A stretch of 64,000 bases of DNA from G963665185 sp049723905 (GCF_049723905.1 NZ_JBJKFD010000001.1:1674001-1738000), one strand, 5' to 3'. Positions 33,964 through 43,692 are shown, counted from the stretch's first letter. Notes: generated from the letters alone by a model not told the origin. Translations and numbers: made by a program.

Positions 33964-35079
33964 ATGTTTACAGCCAAGGCCATCGTTGAAAGGGTTCTGA
34001 ACCAGGCCGACGTTGCCCTCAACGGTTCTCATCCCTGGGACATCCAGGTGAGGGACGAACGGCTTTACCACAAAGTTCTGACCCAGAGGAACCTCGCACT
34101 GGGCGAAGCCTACATGCGGGGCTGGTGGGAATGCACGCGGATAGACGAATTCATTGCCCGTCTGCTGCGTTCCGGAGCCGCAGGAAGGGTCAAGGGCGGA
34201 TGGAAGATCCTTCTGGATAAAATCCCCAGCCTGTTCTTCAATCTGCAAAACCGACGACGGGCCCGCACCGTGGCCGAACGCCACTACGACCTGGGCAACG
34301 ACCTGTTCCAGGCCATGCTCGACCCCAACCTCCAATACAGCTGCGCCTACTTCAAAGACGGCGACACCCTCGACACAGCCCAGGAACGCAAACTCAGGCT
34401 CATATGTGAAAAATTGGAACTGCGGCCCGGCCTGCGGCTTCTGGACGTAGGTTGCGGATGGGGAGGACTGGCCGCCTTTGCAGCCCGCGAATACGGCTGC
34501 TCCGTGGTAGGGGTGAACATCTCCAAGGAACAGGTGGAGTTTGCCCGTGATTTCTGCTCCGGCCTGGTGGATATCAGACGCTGCGACTACCGCGACCTGA
34601 ACGAATCCTTCGACCGCATCGTTTCCGTGGGCATGTTCGAACATGTGGGGCCCCGCAACTATGACGGCTACATAAGAATGGCCGCCCGTTGCCTTGCACC
34701 CGACGGCATCTTCCTGCTGCACACAATCGGCGCCAACGAAACAACGCCCTATTGCGACCCGTGGATAACCCACTACATCTTCCCGAACGGCTGCCTGCCC
34801 AGCGTGGCCCACATAGGAAAGGCGGTGGAAAATATCTTCGTCATCGAGGACCTGCACAACCTCGGCCCGCACTACGATGCCACCCTCATGGCCTGGCTGG
34901 AAAACTTCCGCCGGGCATGGCCCCAGCTGAAGAAACGCTACGGCGAAACCTTCCGCCGCATGTGGGAATACTATCTGCAAAGCTGCGCCGGAGCCTTCCG
35001 TGCCCGCGACATCCAATTATGGCAGGTGGTTCTTACACACGTTGGCTCACGCCAGCCCCGGCATTGCCGCCTGGGCTGA
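33964..35079 (+). CDS. cfa: Cyclopropane-fatty-acyl-phospholipid synthase
   Basis: A cytoplasmic, membrane-associated enzyme (371 residues) that methylenates unsaturated phospholipid acyl chains with S-adenosylmethionine. The N-terminal domain has GEAYMRGWWECTRIDEFIAR. HYDLGNDLFQAMLDPNLQYS is the family hallmark and LLDVGCGWGGLAAFAAREYG is the AdoMet-binding motif. SVGMFEHVGPRNYDGY is the conserved active-site loop. The start is preceded by GGGAGG. The gene is monocistronic and its 3' end converges with a MacB-like operon only 27 bp away. Confidence 0.96.
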   Translation: MFTAKAIVERVLNQADVALNGSHPWDIQVRDERLYHKVLTQRNLALGEAYMRGWWECTRIDEFIARLLRSGAAGRVKGGWKILLDKIPSLFFNLQNRRRARTVAERHYDLGNDLFQAMLDPNLQYSCAYFKDGDTLDTAQERKLRLICEKLELRPGLRLLDVGCGWGGLAAFAAREYGCSVVGVNISKEQVEFARDFCSGLVDIRRCDYRDLNESFDRIVSVGMFEHVGPRNYDGYIRMAARCLAPDGIFLLHTIGANETTPYCDPWITHYIFPNGCLPSVAHIGKAVENIFVIEDLHNLGPHYDATLMAWLENFRRAWPQLKKRYGETFRRMWEYYLQSCAGAFRARDIQLWQVVLTHVGSRQPRHCRLG

Positions 35080-35106
35080 TCGGACGGATTGCTGCACGAC
35101 GGCCGT

Positions 35107-36408
35107 TCAGCTGCGAAGAGCCTCTATGGGGTCCAGCTGGGCGGCCTGTCGCGCCGGACGCAGACCAAAGACGATACCTATGGCCACGCTTGCGGCCATG
35201 GCGATAAAGAAGATGCGCCAGGACAATTCTATTTTCAGGATGTCCAAACGTTCCAGAAACTGCGCCATGCCCATGCCCAACGCAAGGCCGATAAACGCCC
35301 CCACAATGGTCAGCAGCACGGCCTCTCCCAGAAACTGCAGCAAAATGGCCGAAGAACGCGCTCCAAAGGCACGGCGCAGACCAATCTCCGACCGCCGCTC
35401 GCTTACACTCAGATAGAACAAATTGGCCAGCACAAAGCCGCCCACCAGAATGGCGACTCCGGCGGTTACGCCCAAAAAGGCGACCAGACCGCCTTTGAGC
35501 ATGGACAGAAACTTGAGAATCTCGTCCGCAGTCAGAATGGTGAAATCGTCTTTTTCACCGGGCTGCAGATGGTGCAGATAGCGCAGAAACGAACGCAGAT
35601 TCTCCACCCTGCCCGGCATGTTTTCGGCATCCATATACTTGATACGCAGGGCGCGGAAAAATTTCCTGTCCAGATTGAAGCGCTTGGTAAGGGTCGTCAG
35701 AGGCACGATTACCCGGTCGTCCACACTGCCATGGCCGCCACCGCTGGTCAGTCCGCGCTCTATGAGCTTGCCGATAACCACAAACGGAACCTGCCCGATA
35801 CGCACATGCCGCCCCACCGGGGATTCATCGCCGAACAGTTTTTTGGAAACCATGTCGCCAAGCAGGGCAACGCGAGCCGAGGTATCCACATCCTCGGTGC
35901 TGATGTCGCGCCCTTCCTCCAACGGCCAGTTCCAGGACTCGGCATAGTTGGCAGTGGTTCCCACCACCACGCCCACTTCGGCATTCTTATTGCCCGCCTT
36001 GGCCACCTGGCCGCCTTTACCCCGCATGGGCACGACGAACCGCGCCCCGGGAAGAGAACGCCGCAACTGGCGGGCGTCGTCCCAGGTAAGGGTATTGGTG
36101 CGCATGCCCACAGAGCGGTTGAAGACGTCGCCCCCCAAAAGAAAAATCGCTTCCGGTCCGAAAAAATCGGTGATCTCCCTGGCCTTTTTCTGCGCTCCGT
36201 CCACGGACGCCACAATAATGGTCAGGGAAGCAATGCCAAGGGCCGTGGCACTGATGACGAACACACTGCGCAGCTTGAAGGCCCACAACGAACGCAGGCT
36301 CATGCCCACCACACGGAAAAAGACCAGGAGCGTTCTGTACACGCTTCCGTCCGCAAGGCCGGAGGGCAGAACTCCGCTGGCCCGTCTATTGGTTTTCGAT
36401 GCGGCCAT
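35107..36408 (-). CDS. MacB-like ABC transporter permease (FtsX domain)
   Basis: An inner-membrane permease (433 residues) of the MacB type: one N-terminal membrane helix (LRSVFVISATALGIASLTII), a large periplasmic domain (about residues 75-300) and a C-terminal FtsX domain with three membrane helices. YLSVSERRSEIGLRRAFGA is the conserved loop contacting the ATPase. Unlike canonical MacB the ATPase is a separate protein. The start was placed at the ATG overlapping the ATPase end by 23 bp; the longer upstream frame is an ATPase-overlapping shadow. It belongs to a three-gene unit with a membrane-fusion protein and probably exports a peptide, lipid or drug. Confidence 0.9.
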   Translation of the reverse strand: MAASKTNRRASGVLPSGLADGSVYRTLLVFFRVVGMSLRSLWAFKLRSVFVISATALGIASLTIIVASVDGAQKKAREITDFFGPEAIFLLGGDVFNRSVGMRTNTLTWDDARQLRRSLPGARFVVPMRGKGGQVAKAGNKNAEVGVVVGTTANYAESWNWPLEEGRDISTEDVDTSARVALLGDMVSKKLFGDESPVGRHVRIGQVPFVVIGKLIERGLTSGGGHGSVDDRVIVPLTTLTKRFNLDRKFFRALRIKYMDAENMPGRVENLRSFLRYLHHLQPGEKDDFTILTADEILKFLSMLKGGLVAFLGVTAGVAILVGGFVLANLFYLSVSERRSEIGLRRAFGARSSAILLQFLGEAVLLTIVGAFIGLALGMGMAQFLERLDILKIELSWRIFFIAMAASVAIGIVFGLRPARQAAQLDPIEALRS

Positions 36409-37063
36409 CGGCAATGTGTACCCGCCTGTGGGCCACCGCGGCAGTCTCCTCGTCGTGGGTGACGATGAGCACGGTGGTGCCCGTTTTGTTGATGGCGTCG
36501 AGAAGCTCCAGAATTTCCCGGCTGGTTGTGGAATCGAGCTGGCCTGTGGGTTCGTCCGCAAGGACCATGACCGGGTCGTTGATCAGCGCCCTGGCAAGGG
36601 CCACACGCTGTTGCTGCCCGCCGGAAAGCTGGCTCGGTTTGAATTGCTTTCTGTCCCCAAGGCCCACCCGTTCCAGCAGTTCGGCCGCCCGTTGCCTGAG
36701 CTTCTGCTCGGGAGTGGTGCTGTACAGTCCGGGCAGCAAAACGTTCTCCAGGGCCGAGGCGTACGGAACCAGGTAGAAACTCTGGAACACGAACCCGGTA
36801 AAACGGTTGCGCATGTCGCTCTGCCGGTCGTCGTCCAGCTGGGAAACATCCTCGCCGCGCAGCAGATAACGCCCTTCCGTGGGACGGTCCAGCAGCCCCA
36901 GGATGTGCAGCAGCGTGGATTTTCCCGACCCGCTGGTGCCCTGCAGGGCCACGAATTCCCCCTGGGCTATTTCCAGATCAATGCCCTTGAGCACCCGGAT
37001 AATCTCGTCGCCCTGCACATAATCCCGACGGATTCCTTCAAGCTGAATCAGCGGCTGGGTCAT
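36386..37063 (-). CDS. MacB/LolD-like ABC transporter ATP-binding protein
   Basis: A cytoplasmic ATPase (225 residues). Walker A is LQGTSGSGKSTLLHILGLLD, the signature is LSGGQQQRVALARALINDP and Walker B is VLADEPTGQLDSTTSREI. LDRPTEGRYLLRGEDVSQLD is typical of the MacB/LolD clade. It energises the adjacent permease, whose gene overlaps its end. The upstream membrane-fusion gene ends 3 bp before it, so all three are co-transcribed. Confidence 0.93.
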   Translation of the reverse strand: MTQPLIQLEGIRRDYVQGDEIIRVLKGIDLEIAQGEFVALQGTSGSGKSTLLHILGLLDRPTEGRYLLRGEDVSQLDDDRQSDMRNRFTGFVFQSFYLVPYASALENVLLPGLYSTTPEQKLRQRAAELLERVGLGDRKQFKPSQLSGGQQQRVALARALINDPVMVLADEPTGQLDSTTSREILELLDAINKTGTTVLIVTHDEETAAVAHRRVHIADGRIENQ

Positions 37064-37066
37064 GGG

Positions 37067-38311
37067 CTACTTCCCCGGCCTTTTCTTGTCCGCCCCGTTC
37101 AGGCCGGGCAGTATGATCTTGGTGGCGACCTTGTCCCCCTGGGAAAGGCCGGACAGGACCTGCGAAAATTCAATGCCCTCAAGCCCCAGTTCCGGGTCCA
37201 CCTCGGTAACGGTGTTCCCGTCTCCCACGCGAAAAACGACCTTGCGTCCGCCCACCCACTTGAGTGCCGCATTGGGCATGGCCAGGGCATCGGCAATCTC
37301 CCTGACCACGACCTTACACTGTGTGGTCATTTCTGGCCGAAGCTGCTTGGCCTGCTCCTGGTCCAGATTGACGATGGTCTGGTAGTAGACGATGTTGTCG
37401 CGGATTTCCGGCTCCGGGTAGATGCGGTTCACCTGCCCTCGAAAAACCTTGTCTCTGTAGGCATCCACAGTAAATTCCACGGGCATGCCCAGCTGCACCT
37501 GCCCCACGTCGGTCTCGTCCACGTAAATCCACATTTCCAGCCGCAACGGGTCGAGAATGGTGATGAGGTTGGAAACCTGCAGGCCCGACACCAGAGTTTC
37601 GCCCTCCTGGGCCGTGACCTGGCTGACAATGCCCTCGATGGGCGAATGGATGCGGGTGTAGGAAAGTTCTATCTGGGCAAGTTCCAAAGTCGCCTTGGCC
37701 TCGGCCACACCCTTGCGCGCCCGGATCAACTCTTTTTTGTATTCTTCCTGAATCCGCACCAGCGTGGCATGTTTGGCCTCCACGTCGTTGCCGGCCACCA
37801 TGGCGTCCTGATAGGCCTGGTCCTGCTCGTTGACCGCAGCCAGTTTGCTCGCCACCAGTTGCTTCTGGCGCTTGAACATCTTGTCCGCATACACCTGCTT
37901 GGCCTTGGCCAAATTGAGCAGAGCCCCCGCCTCTTCCACCTGCAACGGGTACACCACCTTCACCTTTTGCAGTTCGGCCTCGGAACTGTGAAGCCTGGCT
38001 TCCGCCTGATCCACCCGTGCGTCTGCATCACGCGAGTCGATTACCGCAATAAGCTGCCCCTTCTTTACCCGGTCGCCTATCTTGACCAGCATCTGCTCTA
38101 TAACGCCCGAGGCCCGCGCCCCGACCTTTACCTGTGCCCCAACCTGGGCCTTGATGATGCCCGTGGCCTCCAACACCTGACGCACGGAACGCTTCTGTAC
38201 CACAGCAGTCTGCAGCACCTGGGGCTTGCCGTCCTTTTTGGACCCTCGCAGATAATACCAGCCCCCGCCCGCCAGGACGACGACAACCAGAAGAACAAGA
38301 AGCTTTCTCAT
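37067..38311 (-). CDS. MacA-like membrane fusion protein (HlyD family)
   Basis: A periplasmic adaptor (414 residues) anchored by one N-terminal helix (LLVLLVVVVLAGGGWYYL). It has the lipoyl-like halves (KVGARASGVIEQMLVKIGD and IHSPIEGIVSQVTAQEGETL) separated by a coiled-coil hairpin of about 100 residues, then a beta-barrel domain. It would link the MacB-like permease to an outer-membrane TolC-type channel, which is not in this window. GGAG precedes the chosen ATG. It is the first gene of the exporter operon. Confidence 0.92.
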   Translation of the reverse strand: MRKLLVLLVVVVLAGGGWYYLRGSKKDGKPQVLQTAVVQKRSVRQVLEATGIIKAQVGAQVKVGARASGVIEQMLVKIGDRVKKGQLIAVIDSRDADARVDQAEARLHSSEAELQKVKVVYPLQVEEAGALLNLAKAKQVYADKMFKRQKQLVASKLAAVNEQDQAYQDAMVAGNDVEAKHATLVRIQEEYKKELIRARKGVAEAKATLELAQIELSYTRIHSPIEGIVSQVTAQEGETLVSGLQVSNLITILDPLRLEMWIYVDETDVGQVQLGMPVEFTVDAYRDKVFRGQVNRIYPEPEIRDNIVYYQTIVNLDQEQAKQLRPEMTTQCKVVVREIADALAMPNAALKWVGGRKVVFRVGDGNTVTEVDPELGLEGIEFSQVLSGLSQGDKVATKIILPGLNGADKKRPGK

Positions 38312-38472
38312 GTACCCACTCCGGCATCCAGCCCAAAACATGGCCGCCGCGCCCACGGTGAGGACGGCCCCGAAACGGCAATGCCCGCATTCAAAGACTT
38401 TGTTGTTTTTTAAACCATAGATATTCTTATTGCATCCGGGCTCTTTCCACAAGCCGAGACCGCCGCAACACG

Positions 38473-38507
38473 CAAAAAACGGGGCCCCGGCCAGCGGAAC
38501 CCCGTTC
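38473..38507 (-). terminator. Terminator after pgm
   Basis: Read on the minus strand, ACGGGG pairs with CCCCGT around a GC-rich loop, followed by a T-run. Confidence 0.8.
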
Positions 38508-38527
38508 AATGACCTGGATTACCATCT

Positions 38528-40177
38528 TTATTTTGCTGCCTCGAAAACCCCGGCCACAATGTCGCGGGCCTCGTCCTGAATGGCGCGCAGATGGTCCTCG
38601 CCCTTGAAGCTTTCCGTATAGATTTTATAGATGTTTTCCGTGCCCGACGGACGCGCGGCAAACCAGCCGTTTTCCGTTGTCACCTTGAGCCCGCCAATAG
38701 GGGCGTTGTTGCCCGGCGCGCTGGTAAGCTTGGCCGTAATGGGCTCGCCTGCCAGGGTGTCGGCCCGTACCGCGTCCGGCGACATTTTCTTGAGAATGGC
38801 CTTCTGTTCCAGGTCGGCAGGCGCTTCCAGCCGTTCGTACAGGGGATTCCCATACTTTTTGGTCAGCGCAGTGTAGGCTTCGCCGGGGTCGAGGTCTGTC
38901 ACCGCCATCATCTCGACGGCCAGCAGGCACAAAATGATGCCGTCCTTGTCCGTGCTCCAGGGCTTGCCGTTCAGCCGCAGGAACGACGCGCCCGCGCTTT
39001 CCTCGCAGCCCATGGCGTATTCGCCACTCAGCAATCCGTCCACAAACCACTTGAAGCCAACGGGAACCTCGGCCACCTCGCGGCCCAGCCCAGCGGCCAC
39101 CCGGTCCACCATGGAGCTGGTCACCAGGGTCTTGCCCACCTTGGCCGACCGGGGCCAGCCCGGACGGTGCATAAAAAGATATTCCACCGCTGCGGACAAA
39201 TAATGGTTCGGATTCATCAGGCCGCTGGAACGCGTCACAATGCCGTGCCTGTCCGTATCCGGGTCGTTTCCGCAGGCAATGTCGAAGCGGTCCTTGTGCT
39301 CGATCATCCCGGCCATGGCGTAGGGAGAGGAGCAGTCCATGCGGATTTTTCCATCCTTGTCCACACGCATGAAGGAAAACGTCGGATCAACGCGTTTGTT
39401 CACCAGCTCGATGTTCAAACCATACATTTCGCCGATGGCCTGCCAGTGCACAATGGCGGAACCGCCCAGCGGGTCCACGCCGATGTGCAGCCCGGCGGCG
39501 CGCACCGCGTCCATGTCCACCACGTTTTTCAGGTCGGTCACGTAAGGCCGCACAAAATCATATTCGCGCACATTGTCCGCAGCCTTGGCCCTGGCCCACG
39601 GGATGCGCTTTACTCCGGCGAGTTTGCCGCGCAACAGCTCGTTGGCCCGGTCCTGAATCCAGGCAGTGGCCTCGGCGGGTGCGGGACCGCCCTTGGGAGG
39701 GTTGTACTTGAACCCGCCGTCACAGGGGGGATTGTGCGAGGGGGTGATGACCACGCCGTCGGCAAGGCCGGAGGGGCGACCGTCGTTGTAGGTGAGGATG
39801 GCGTGGGAAATGACAGGGGTGGGCGTGTATCCGCCCCGCTCCTGATAAAAGACCTGGGCTCCGTTGGCCGCAAACACTTCCAGAGCCGTAATCTGGGCGG
39901 GTTCGGACAGGGCATGGCTGTCCATGCCCACGTAGAGCGGGCCGTCCACACCGTTGCAGGCACGGAACTCGCACACGGCCTGGGAAATGGCCAGGATGTG
40001 ATCCTCGTTGAAAGCCGAGGCCTTGGACGTGCCCCGATGGCCCGAAGTGCCGAACGAGACGGTCTGTTCGGGCACTTCCGGGTCGGGATGATTCACATAA
40101 TAATCCGCCACCAGGCGGGGAATATTCTCAAGGATATCGTCGGGAGCAGGTTTGCCTGCCAAAGGATGCAATGCCAT
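38528..40177 (-). CDS. pgm: Phosphoglucomutase (alpha-D-glucose phosphate-specific)
   Basis: A cytosolic enzyme (549 residues) interconverting glucose 1-phosphate and glucose 6-phosphate, which links glycogen and sugar-nucleotide synthesis to central metabolism. [19 protein letters not shown] is the substrate-binding start and [20 protein letters not shown] contains the phosphoserine loop. [11 protein letters not shown] is the Mg-binding loop and [14 protein letters not shown] is the phosphate-binding end. Length and motifs match E. coli Pgm. The gene is apparently monocistronic. Confidence 0.96.
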   Translation of the reverse strand: MALHPLAGKPAPDDILENIPRLVADYYVNHPDPEVPEQTVSFGTSGHRGTSKASAFNEDHILAISQAVCEFRACNGVDGPLYVGMDSHALSEPAQITALEVFAANGAQVFYQERGGYTPTPVISHAILTYNDGRPSGLADGVVITPSHNPPCDGGFKYNPPKGGPAPAEATAWIQDRANELLRGKLAGVKRIPWARAKAADNVREYDFVRPYVTDLKNVVDMDAVRAAGLHIGVDPLGGSAIVHWQAIGEMYGLNIELVNKRVDPTFSFMRVDKDGKIRMDCSSPYAMAGMIEHKDRFDIACGNDPDTDRHGIVTRSSGLMNPNHYLSAAVEYLFMHRPGWPRSAKVGKTLVTSSMVDRVAAGLGREVAEVPVGFKWFVDGLLSGEYAMGCEESAGASFLRLNGKPWSTDKDGIILCLLAVEMMAVTDLDPGEAYTALTKKYGNPLYERLEAPADLEQKAILKKMSPDAVRADTLAGEPITAKLTSAPGNNAPIGGLKVTTENGWFAARPSGTENIYKIYTESFKGEDHLRAIQDEARDIVAGVFEAAK

Positions 40178-40309
40178 GTTCGCTCCGTTGTTCTCGCGTT
40201 AACGTCGTAAGTTGCCCTCTGCACATGCACTCTACGGTCAACCTATACCCTATTTTCAGCGTTGAACAAACAACCGAAACACACAGGAAGTTTCGGACAT
40301 TGCGCCGGG

Positions 40310-41689
40310 CTACATATCCAAGCCTTCCTCCGGGTGTTCCAGCACGTTGCGCAGGATGCCGAGCCCCTGGCGCAAATCCTCTTGTGTTTCAGGGCCGCTG
40401 AGGGCGATACGCGCCATGGCGGGCGGATTGCTCTCGCCCACGGCAAACTTCTCCGCCCCGAACACATTTACGCCAGCTGCCCTTGCCTTTGCCTCAAAAG
40501 CGCTTCCACGCCACGGTTCAGGCAATGCCAGCCAAATGAAAAATCCAGTGTCGTGGCCCCTGTATTCGTACCCACCGAGGATCTCGCGGGTTATGGCGTT
40601 GCGTACCCGAGCCTCTTCCCGCTTTCGTTCCAGGGTCCACAGGGCCGTGCCATCCATTATCCACTGGCAGGCCAGTTCCGCGTTGATGGGCGGCGTCATC
40701 CAAACCGAGTTCAGCACAGCCTGGCTAAGCGGCCGACGCAACTCTTTGGGCGCCGCCATAAAGGCCACGCGCAATCCGGCAGCCAGAGCCTTGGACAATC
40801 CGGCGATATACACGCTCTGCTCCGGCACCATGGCCGAGATGGGCGGTGTGTCGTTGTGCACGGTCAGGTCGTAGGCGTCGTCTTCAATGAGGACGAGGGA
40901 ATGCTTTTGCACAACCTGGGCTATCTCCTCGCGGCGTTGCTGCGACATGGTAGAGGTGGTGGGATTCTGCAGCCCCGGCATAAGGTACACGCCCTTGAGC
41001 GCGCCCCGGCGGCAGGCCACGTCCAGCCCCTCGGGCGTTACGCCCTGCTCGTCCATGGGCAGGGCCACCAGGCGGATGCCGAGCATGTTGGCAAGCGTTT
41101 TCATGGCCGGATAGGTCAGCGAATCCACGCCTATCCGGTCGCCCGCGCAAAACAAAGCAGACAAGCAGCAGGTTATGCCGTGCTGAGCACCGGAGCAGAC
41201 AACCACGTCCTGGGGCTCGACCTTCAGCCCGTACAACCCCACCCAATCCGCGCCAACGGCCCGGTGTTCGGGCAGGCCGCGCGGGTCGGAATAGCGCATG
41301 AAGCTGTCCACATTGCGACGGCGCATCAGCTTGCGCAGTCCGTCCTGAATGGGCGGCTCAAACGCATACAGCGGCTCAATCAGCCCCATCTCTATAAGGC
41401 CCGGCACATGCGGCTCGAACGAAACCATGAACGTGGCGGCCTGTGCATCCGCAGCCACAAAGGTGCCACGCCCCACAGTACCGGAAATGAGCCCACGCCG
41501 CTCGGCTTCGACATAGCCACGGGTAATGGTGCTGACGTTTACGCCAATGGCGTCGGCCAGCTCCCGGTGTGTGGGGAGTCGCTCGCCGGGTTTGAGCCTT
41601 CCGGAAAAAACATCGCGTTGGATCGCGTCGGCCAGGGACTGATATTTGGGGCCGCTTCCGCCCTCGATATATGGTTTCCAGTTTGTCAT
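40310..41689 (-). CDS. MocR-type regulator: GntR DNA-binding domain fused to a PLP aminotransferase domain
   Basis: A 459-residue transcription factor. Residues about 15-80 are a GntR winged helix (LKPGERLPTHRELADAIGVN, then TITRGYVEAERRGLI). The remainder is a type I aminotransferase-like domain with the PLP-lysine region VYIAGLSKALAAGLRVAFMA. Such proteins sense amino acids or vitamin B6 compounds. It is transcribed divergently from a LysE-family exporter, so it probably controls that gene through an inverted repeat in the 97-bp intergenic region. I chose the internal ATG; the upstream extension would overlap the promoter. Confidence 0.92.
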   Translation of the reverse strand: MTNWKPYIEGGSGPKYQSLADAIQRDVFSGRLKPGERLPTHRELADAIGVNVSTITRGYVEAERRGLISGTVGRGTFVAADAQAATFMVSFEPHVPGLIEMGLIEPLYAFEPPIQDGLRKLMRRRNVDSFMRYSDPRGLPEHRAVGADWVGLYGLKVEPQDVVVCSGAQHGITCCLSALFCAGDRIGVDSLTYPAMKTLANMLGIRLVALPMDEQGVTPEGLDVACRRGALKGVYLMPGLQNPTTSTMSQQRREEIAQVVQKHSLVLIEDDAYDLTVHNDTPPISAMVPEQSVYIAGLSKALAAGLRVAFMAAPKELRRPLSQAVLNSVWMTPPINAELACQWIMDGTALWTLERKREEARVRNAITREILGGYEYRGHDTGFFIWLALPEPWRGSAFEAKARAAGVNVFGAEKFAVGESNPPAMARIALSGPETQEDLRQGLGILRNVLEHPEEGLDM

Positions 41690-41704
41690 GCAGACAATAC
41701 TTTC

Positions 41705-41726
41705 ATTGACTGCACACAATGTCAAT
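41705..41726. promoter_or_regulatory. Operator/promoter between mocR-type gene and lysE-type gene
   Basis: ATTGAC and GTCAAT form an inverted repeat with a 10-bp centre. On the minus strand it includes TTGACA, 17 bp before AAGTAT, so it overlaps the probable regulator promoter. This fits binding by the MocR-type protein. Confidence 0.45.
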
Positions 41727-41786
41727 AATAAGCCGATAATAGCAAGAAAGTCCTTTTAATGTGCATGTACCGACAAGGAGGGATGT

Positions 41787-42377
41787 ATGTTGGAGAATTA
41801 CTGGCCGTTTCTGCTTTTTGTTATTGCCATGACCAGTACGCCCGGTGCGGGCAATCTGTCCATGCTCGCTTTGGGGCAGACTGTCGGCTACCGCAAAAGC
41901 CTGCCTTTTCTGGGCGGAATTGTCACGGGTGGTTTGTGCATTGATCTTTTGGTCGCCTTTGGGCTGGCAGAACTGTACATGGCCTCCCCCCGTGCCGCGC
42001 TCGTCTTCAAGGTATTGAGCACCGCGTACATTTTGTATCTTGCCTGGAAAATTCTGCGCATGCATGTCAGCACGCCCGGAGAGACGCGACCGTTTTCCTA
42101 TCTGGAAGGGGTTATTCTGCACCCGCTCAACCCGAAAACATGGGCCATGGCGGTTTCATCGTTCAGCCAGTTTGCCGATCCGCTTGCGCCGCAAACACCG
42201 CAGATACTGGTATTTGTATTGACGTATTTTACGGCCATGATTGTTTTTCACAGTATGTGGGGAGTGGCCGGAGCGTCGTTTATGCGGGTGCTACGGACGC
42301 GGCGGGCGGAGTTGATGGTGAATGGTTTTATGGTGATGTTGATGGTGGGGGCGACGGTGTATGCGTTGTTTACGTAG
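41787..42377 (+). CDS. LysE/RhtB-family amino acid exporter
   Basis: An inner-membrane protein (196 residues) with about six hydrophobic segments. The N-terminus (AMTSTPGAGNLSMLALGQTV) matches the conserved LysE start with its PGxxN motif. VILHPLNPKTWAMAVSSFSQ is the second hallmark. Members export lysine, threonine, homoserine or related compounds. AAGGAGG precedes the start. It is divergent from the MocR-type regulator. The gene is followed within one base by a fragment of the long repeat that fills the next region. Confidence 0.9.
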   Translation: MLENYWPFLLFVIAMTSTPGAGNLSMLALGQTVGYRKSLPFLGGIVTGGLCIDLLVAFGLAELYMASPRAALVFKVLSTAYILYLAWKILRMHVSTPGETRPFSYLEGVILHPLNPKTWAMAVSSFSQFADPLAPQTPQILVFVLTYFTAMIVFHSMWGVAGASFMRVLRTRRAELMVNGFMVMLMVGATVYALFT

Positions 42378-42406
42378 GAAAATTCCGTGCTGGCGGCGTT
42401 GCTGGA
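42378..42406. repeat. Fragment of the long repeat at the 3' end of lysE-type gene
   Basis: AAAATTCCGTGCTGGCGGCG and the next few bases match the interior of the long repeat near 42580-42600 with two differences. The rest of the repeat is missing here. Confidence 0.6.
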
Positions 42407-42526
42407 AAGCCATCCTGGAACAGAAAGTTAAAGAAGAAGAAAAAGAAAGATAAGAGGCTGTGAAGGCAGGATAAGTCACGGTATCCCTCTAGTCGTTCTT
42501 CAATCCCAGGTCGATATATTTTGCCA
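42407..42526. other. Short intergenic stretch before long repeat A
   Basis: An A-rich segment (AAAGAAGAAGAAAAAGAAAG) with no gene and no clear terminator for the lysE-type gene. Confidence 0.35.
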
Positions 42527-42870
42527 GAAACAGTGGGGGTAGCCCGGTAACGCGCCCGGTTCCCCCGTCAGTGGGGTGAAAATTCCGTGCTGGCTGCGTT
42601 GTTGCGGCAAAGGACACATCCTCGCGTATCATAAAAATACGCGTCGGCCGTGTCTTTGCCTTGCGCCTTGCCAGCACGGCTTTTGCCCCCACTGAACAAA
42701 AGCACCTTCCCCTCCCCCTCCGGCACGAAGGGGCCGCAGGTATCTAAAATTTGTCATGGCCGCCTCTTTGAACCAAGGCAGGTGAGTTAACGCCCTTGCG
42801 CCAGAGGTTGGCAGGCTGCATTTGCAACCCAAAAGCCGCAGTCGTGTCACGAAGCGTGGCGAATAGTAGG
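42527..42870. repeat. Long direct repeat, copy A (344 bp)
   Basis: Starts GAAACAGTGGGGGTAGCCCG and ends GGCGAATAGTAGG. It matches copy B, 1,166 bp downstream and in the same orientation, at roughly 85% of positions by eye, with almost no length difference. The central part (42585-42679) is the structured element on the minus strand, with the outer stem CCGTGCTGGC/GCCAGCACGG. Near the right end a small CACGAAGCGTG hairpin is present. No plausible protein is encoded. Confidence 0.85.
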
Positions 42871-43085
42871 CCATAGTTAATTAAACCCAACAAAACTTTA
42901 ATACCCACCTCTGCCCTGTTATCAAATCTTGTTTCCCCAATTGGGATATGCGTTCTAAGTTGATAGGACTAATTGCAAACAGACTTGAAATTTAAACTAC
43001 AAAATCGCACTCTGAGTTTAATGGTCAGCTATTGAAAAAACACATCCCATTCGATGAAGACAATTATCTAAAAAGAAGGTCAATT
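42871..43085. other. AT-rich leader between repeat A and the nuclease-like gene
   Basis: No gene-like frame. It is markedly more AT-rich than the flanking conserved genes and probably contains the promoter of the following gene. Confidence 0.4.
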
Positions 43086-43565
43086 ATGGATGAGTCTCAA
43101 AGAAAAAAAGAAGCGTTAAGGAAAAAATCATTAGGTGAGCTTGGGGAGCTTTTTGGTCTGAAAGCTTTGGTCGATGAGAAGTACGACAGAGTACGGAATC
43201 TCAATGATAAAAAAATGAACTTCCCGTTTGCAGACGTATTTGGAATTAAAGATGATGAAAAACAGGTTATAAGCATCAAAGCTCGCAACAAGTATCAAGT
43301 GAATGGAAAGTTGAACAGTTCTTACAACTTGGGTGACCATTGCTACGACAAAGCCAAAAGAGCAGAGGAAGAATACGGGGCCAAGGCTTATTGGATGGCA
43401 ATCCAGTTTGATGAACAGACGTATTCTGTTTATCTTGGTTCATTGGAAGAACTGAATGGAAGGAAGGCTATTCCATTGAACGAATGCGAAAGAGGCGAAG
43501 TTGGAAAATGCCTGGTAAAGGACAAAAGGCATTTTTTTGACTTCAGCTTTTTTGCCAACAAGTAG
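43086..43565 (+). CDS. Hypothetical protein, possible PD-(D/E)xK nuclease-like fold
   Basis: A 159-residue, lysine-rich soluble protein with AT-rich codons. An N-terminal helix (SLGELGELFGLKALVDEKYD, with E18 and E21) is followed by a beta pair FADVFGIKDDEKQVISIKAR, giving D50 and an S-I-K65 triplet. This order (Glu helix, Asp, x-I-K) resembles a PD-(D/E)xK nuclease core, but the usual acidic residue before the lysine is S63, so activity is uncertain. AGAAGG sits 7 bp before the chosen ATG; a TTG 18 codons upstream lacks a ribosome-binding site. The gene lies exactly between two long direct repeats. A defence or mobile-DNA role is possible but unproven. Confidence 0.6.
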   Translation: MDESQRKKEALRKKSLGELGELFGLKALVDEKYDRVRNLNDKKMNFPFADVFGIKDDEKQVISIKARNKYQVNGKLNSSYNLGDHCYDKAKRAEEEYGAKAYWMAIQFDEQTYSVYLGSLEELNGRKAIPLNECERGEVGKCLVKDKRHFFDFSFFANK

Positions 43566-43692
43566 GCATACATCCGAAGAGAGGAAGAGCAATGCGCCTT
43601 CCGCGCATTGAAGAGGAAAGAGGCAGTGAGGGGAAAACAAGGCATGGTGTCCCATCGTGAGTTTGCCAAGCATAGTAACGACAAATTCTCCG

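Noticed and set aside
35948..38413. 821-codon plus-strand frame across the exporter operon
   Set aside because: Antisense to three recognisable exporter genes.
42489..42692. Short minus-strand protein with RRKAKTRPTRIFMIRED, echoed in the second repeat
   Set aside because: The similar frame in copy B runs antisense through the nuclease-like gene. Conservation is better explained by the structured element, and there is no ribosome-binding site.
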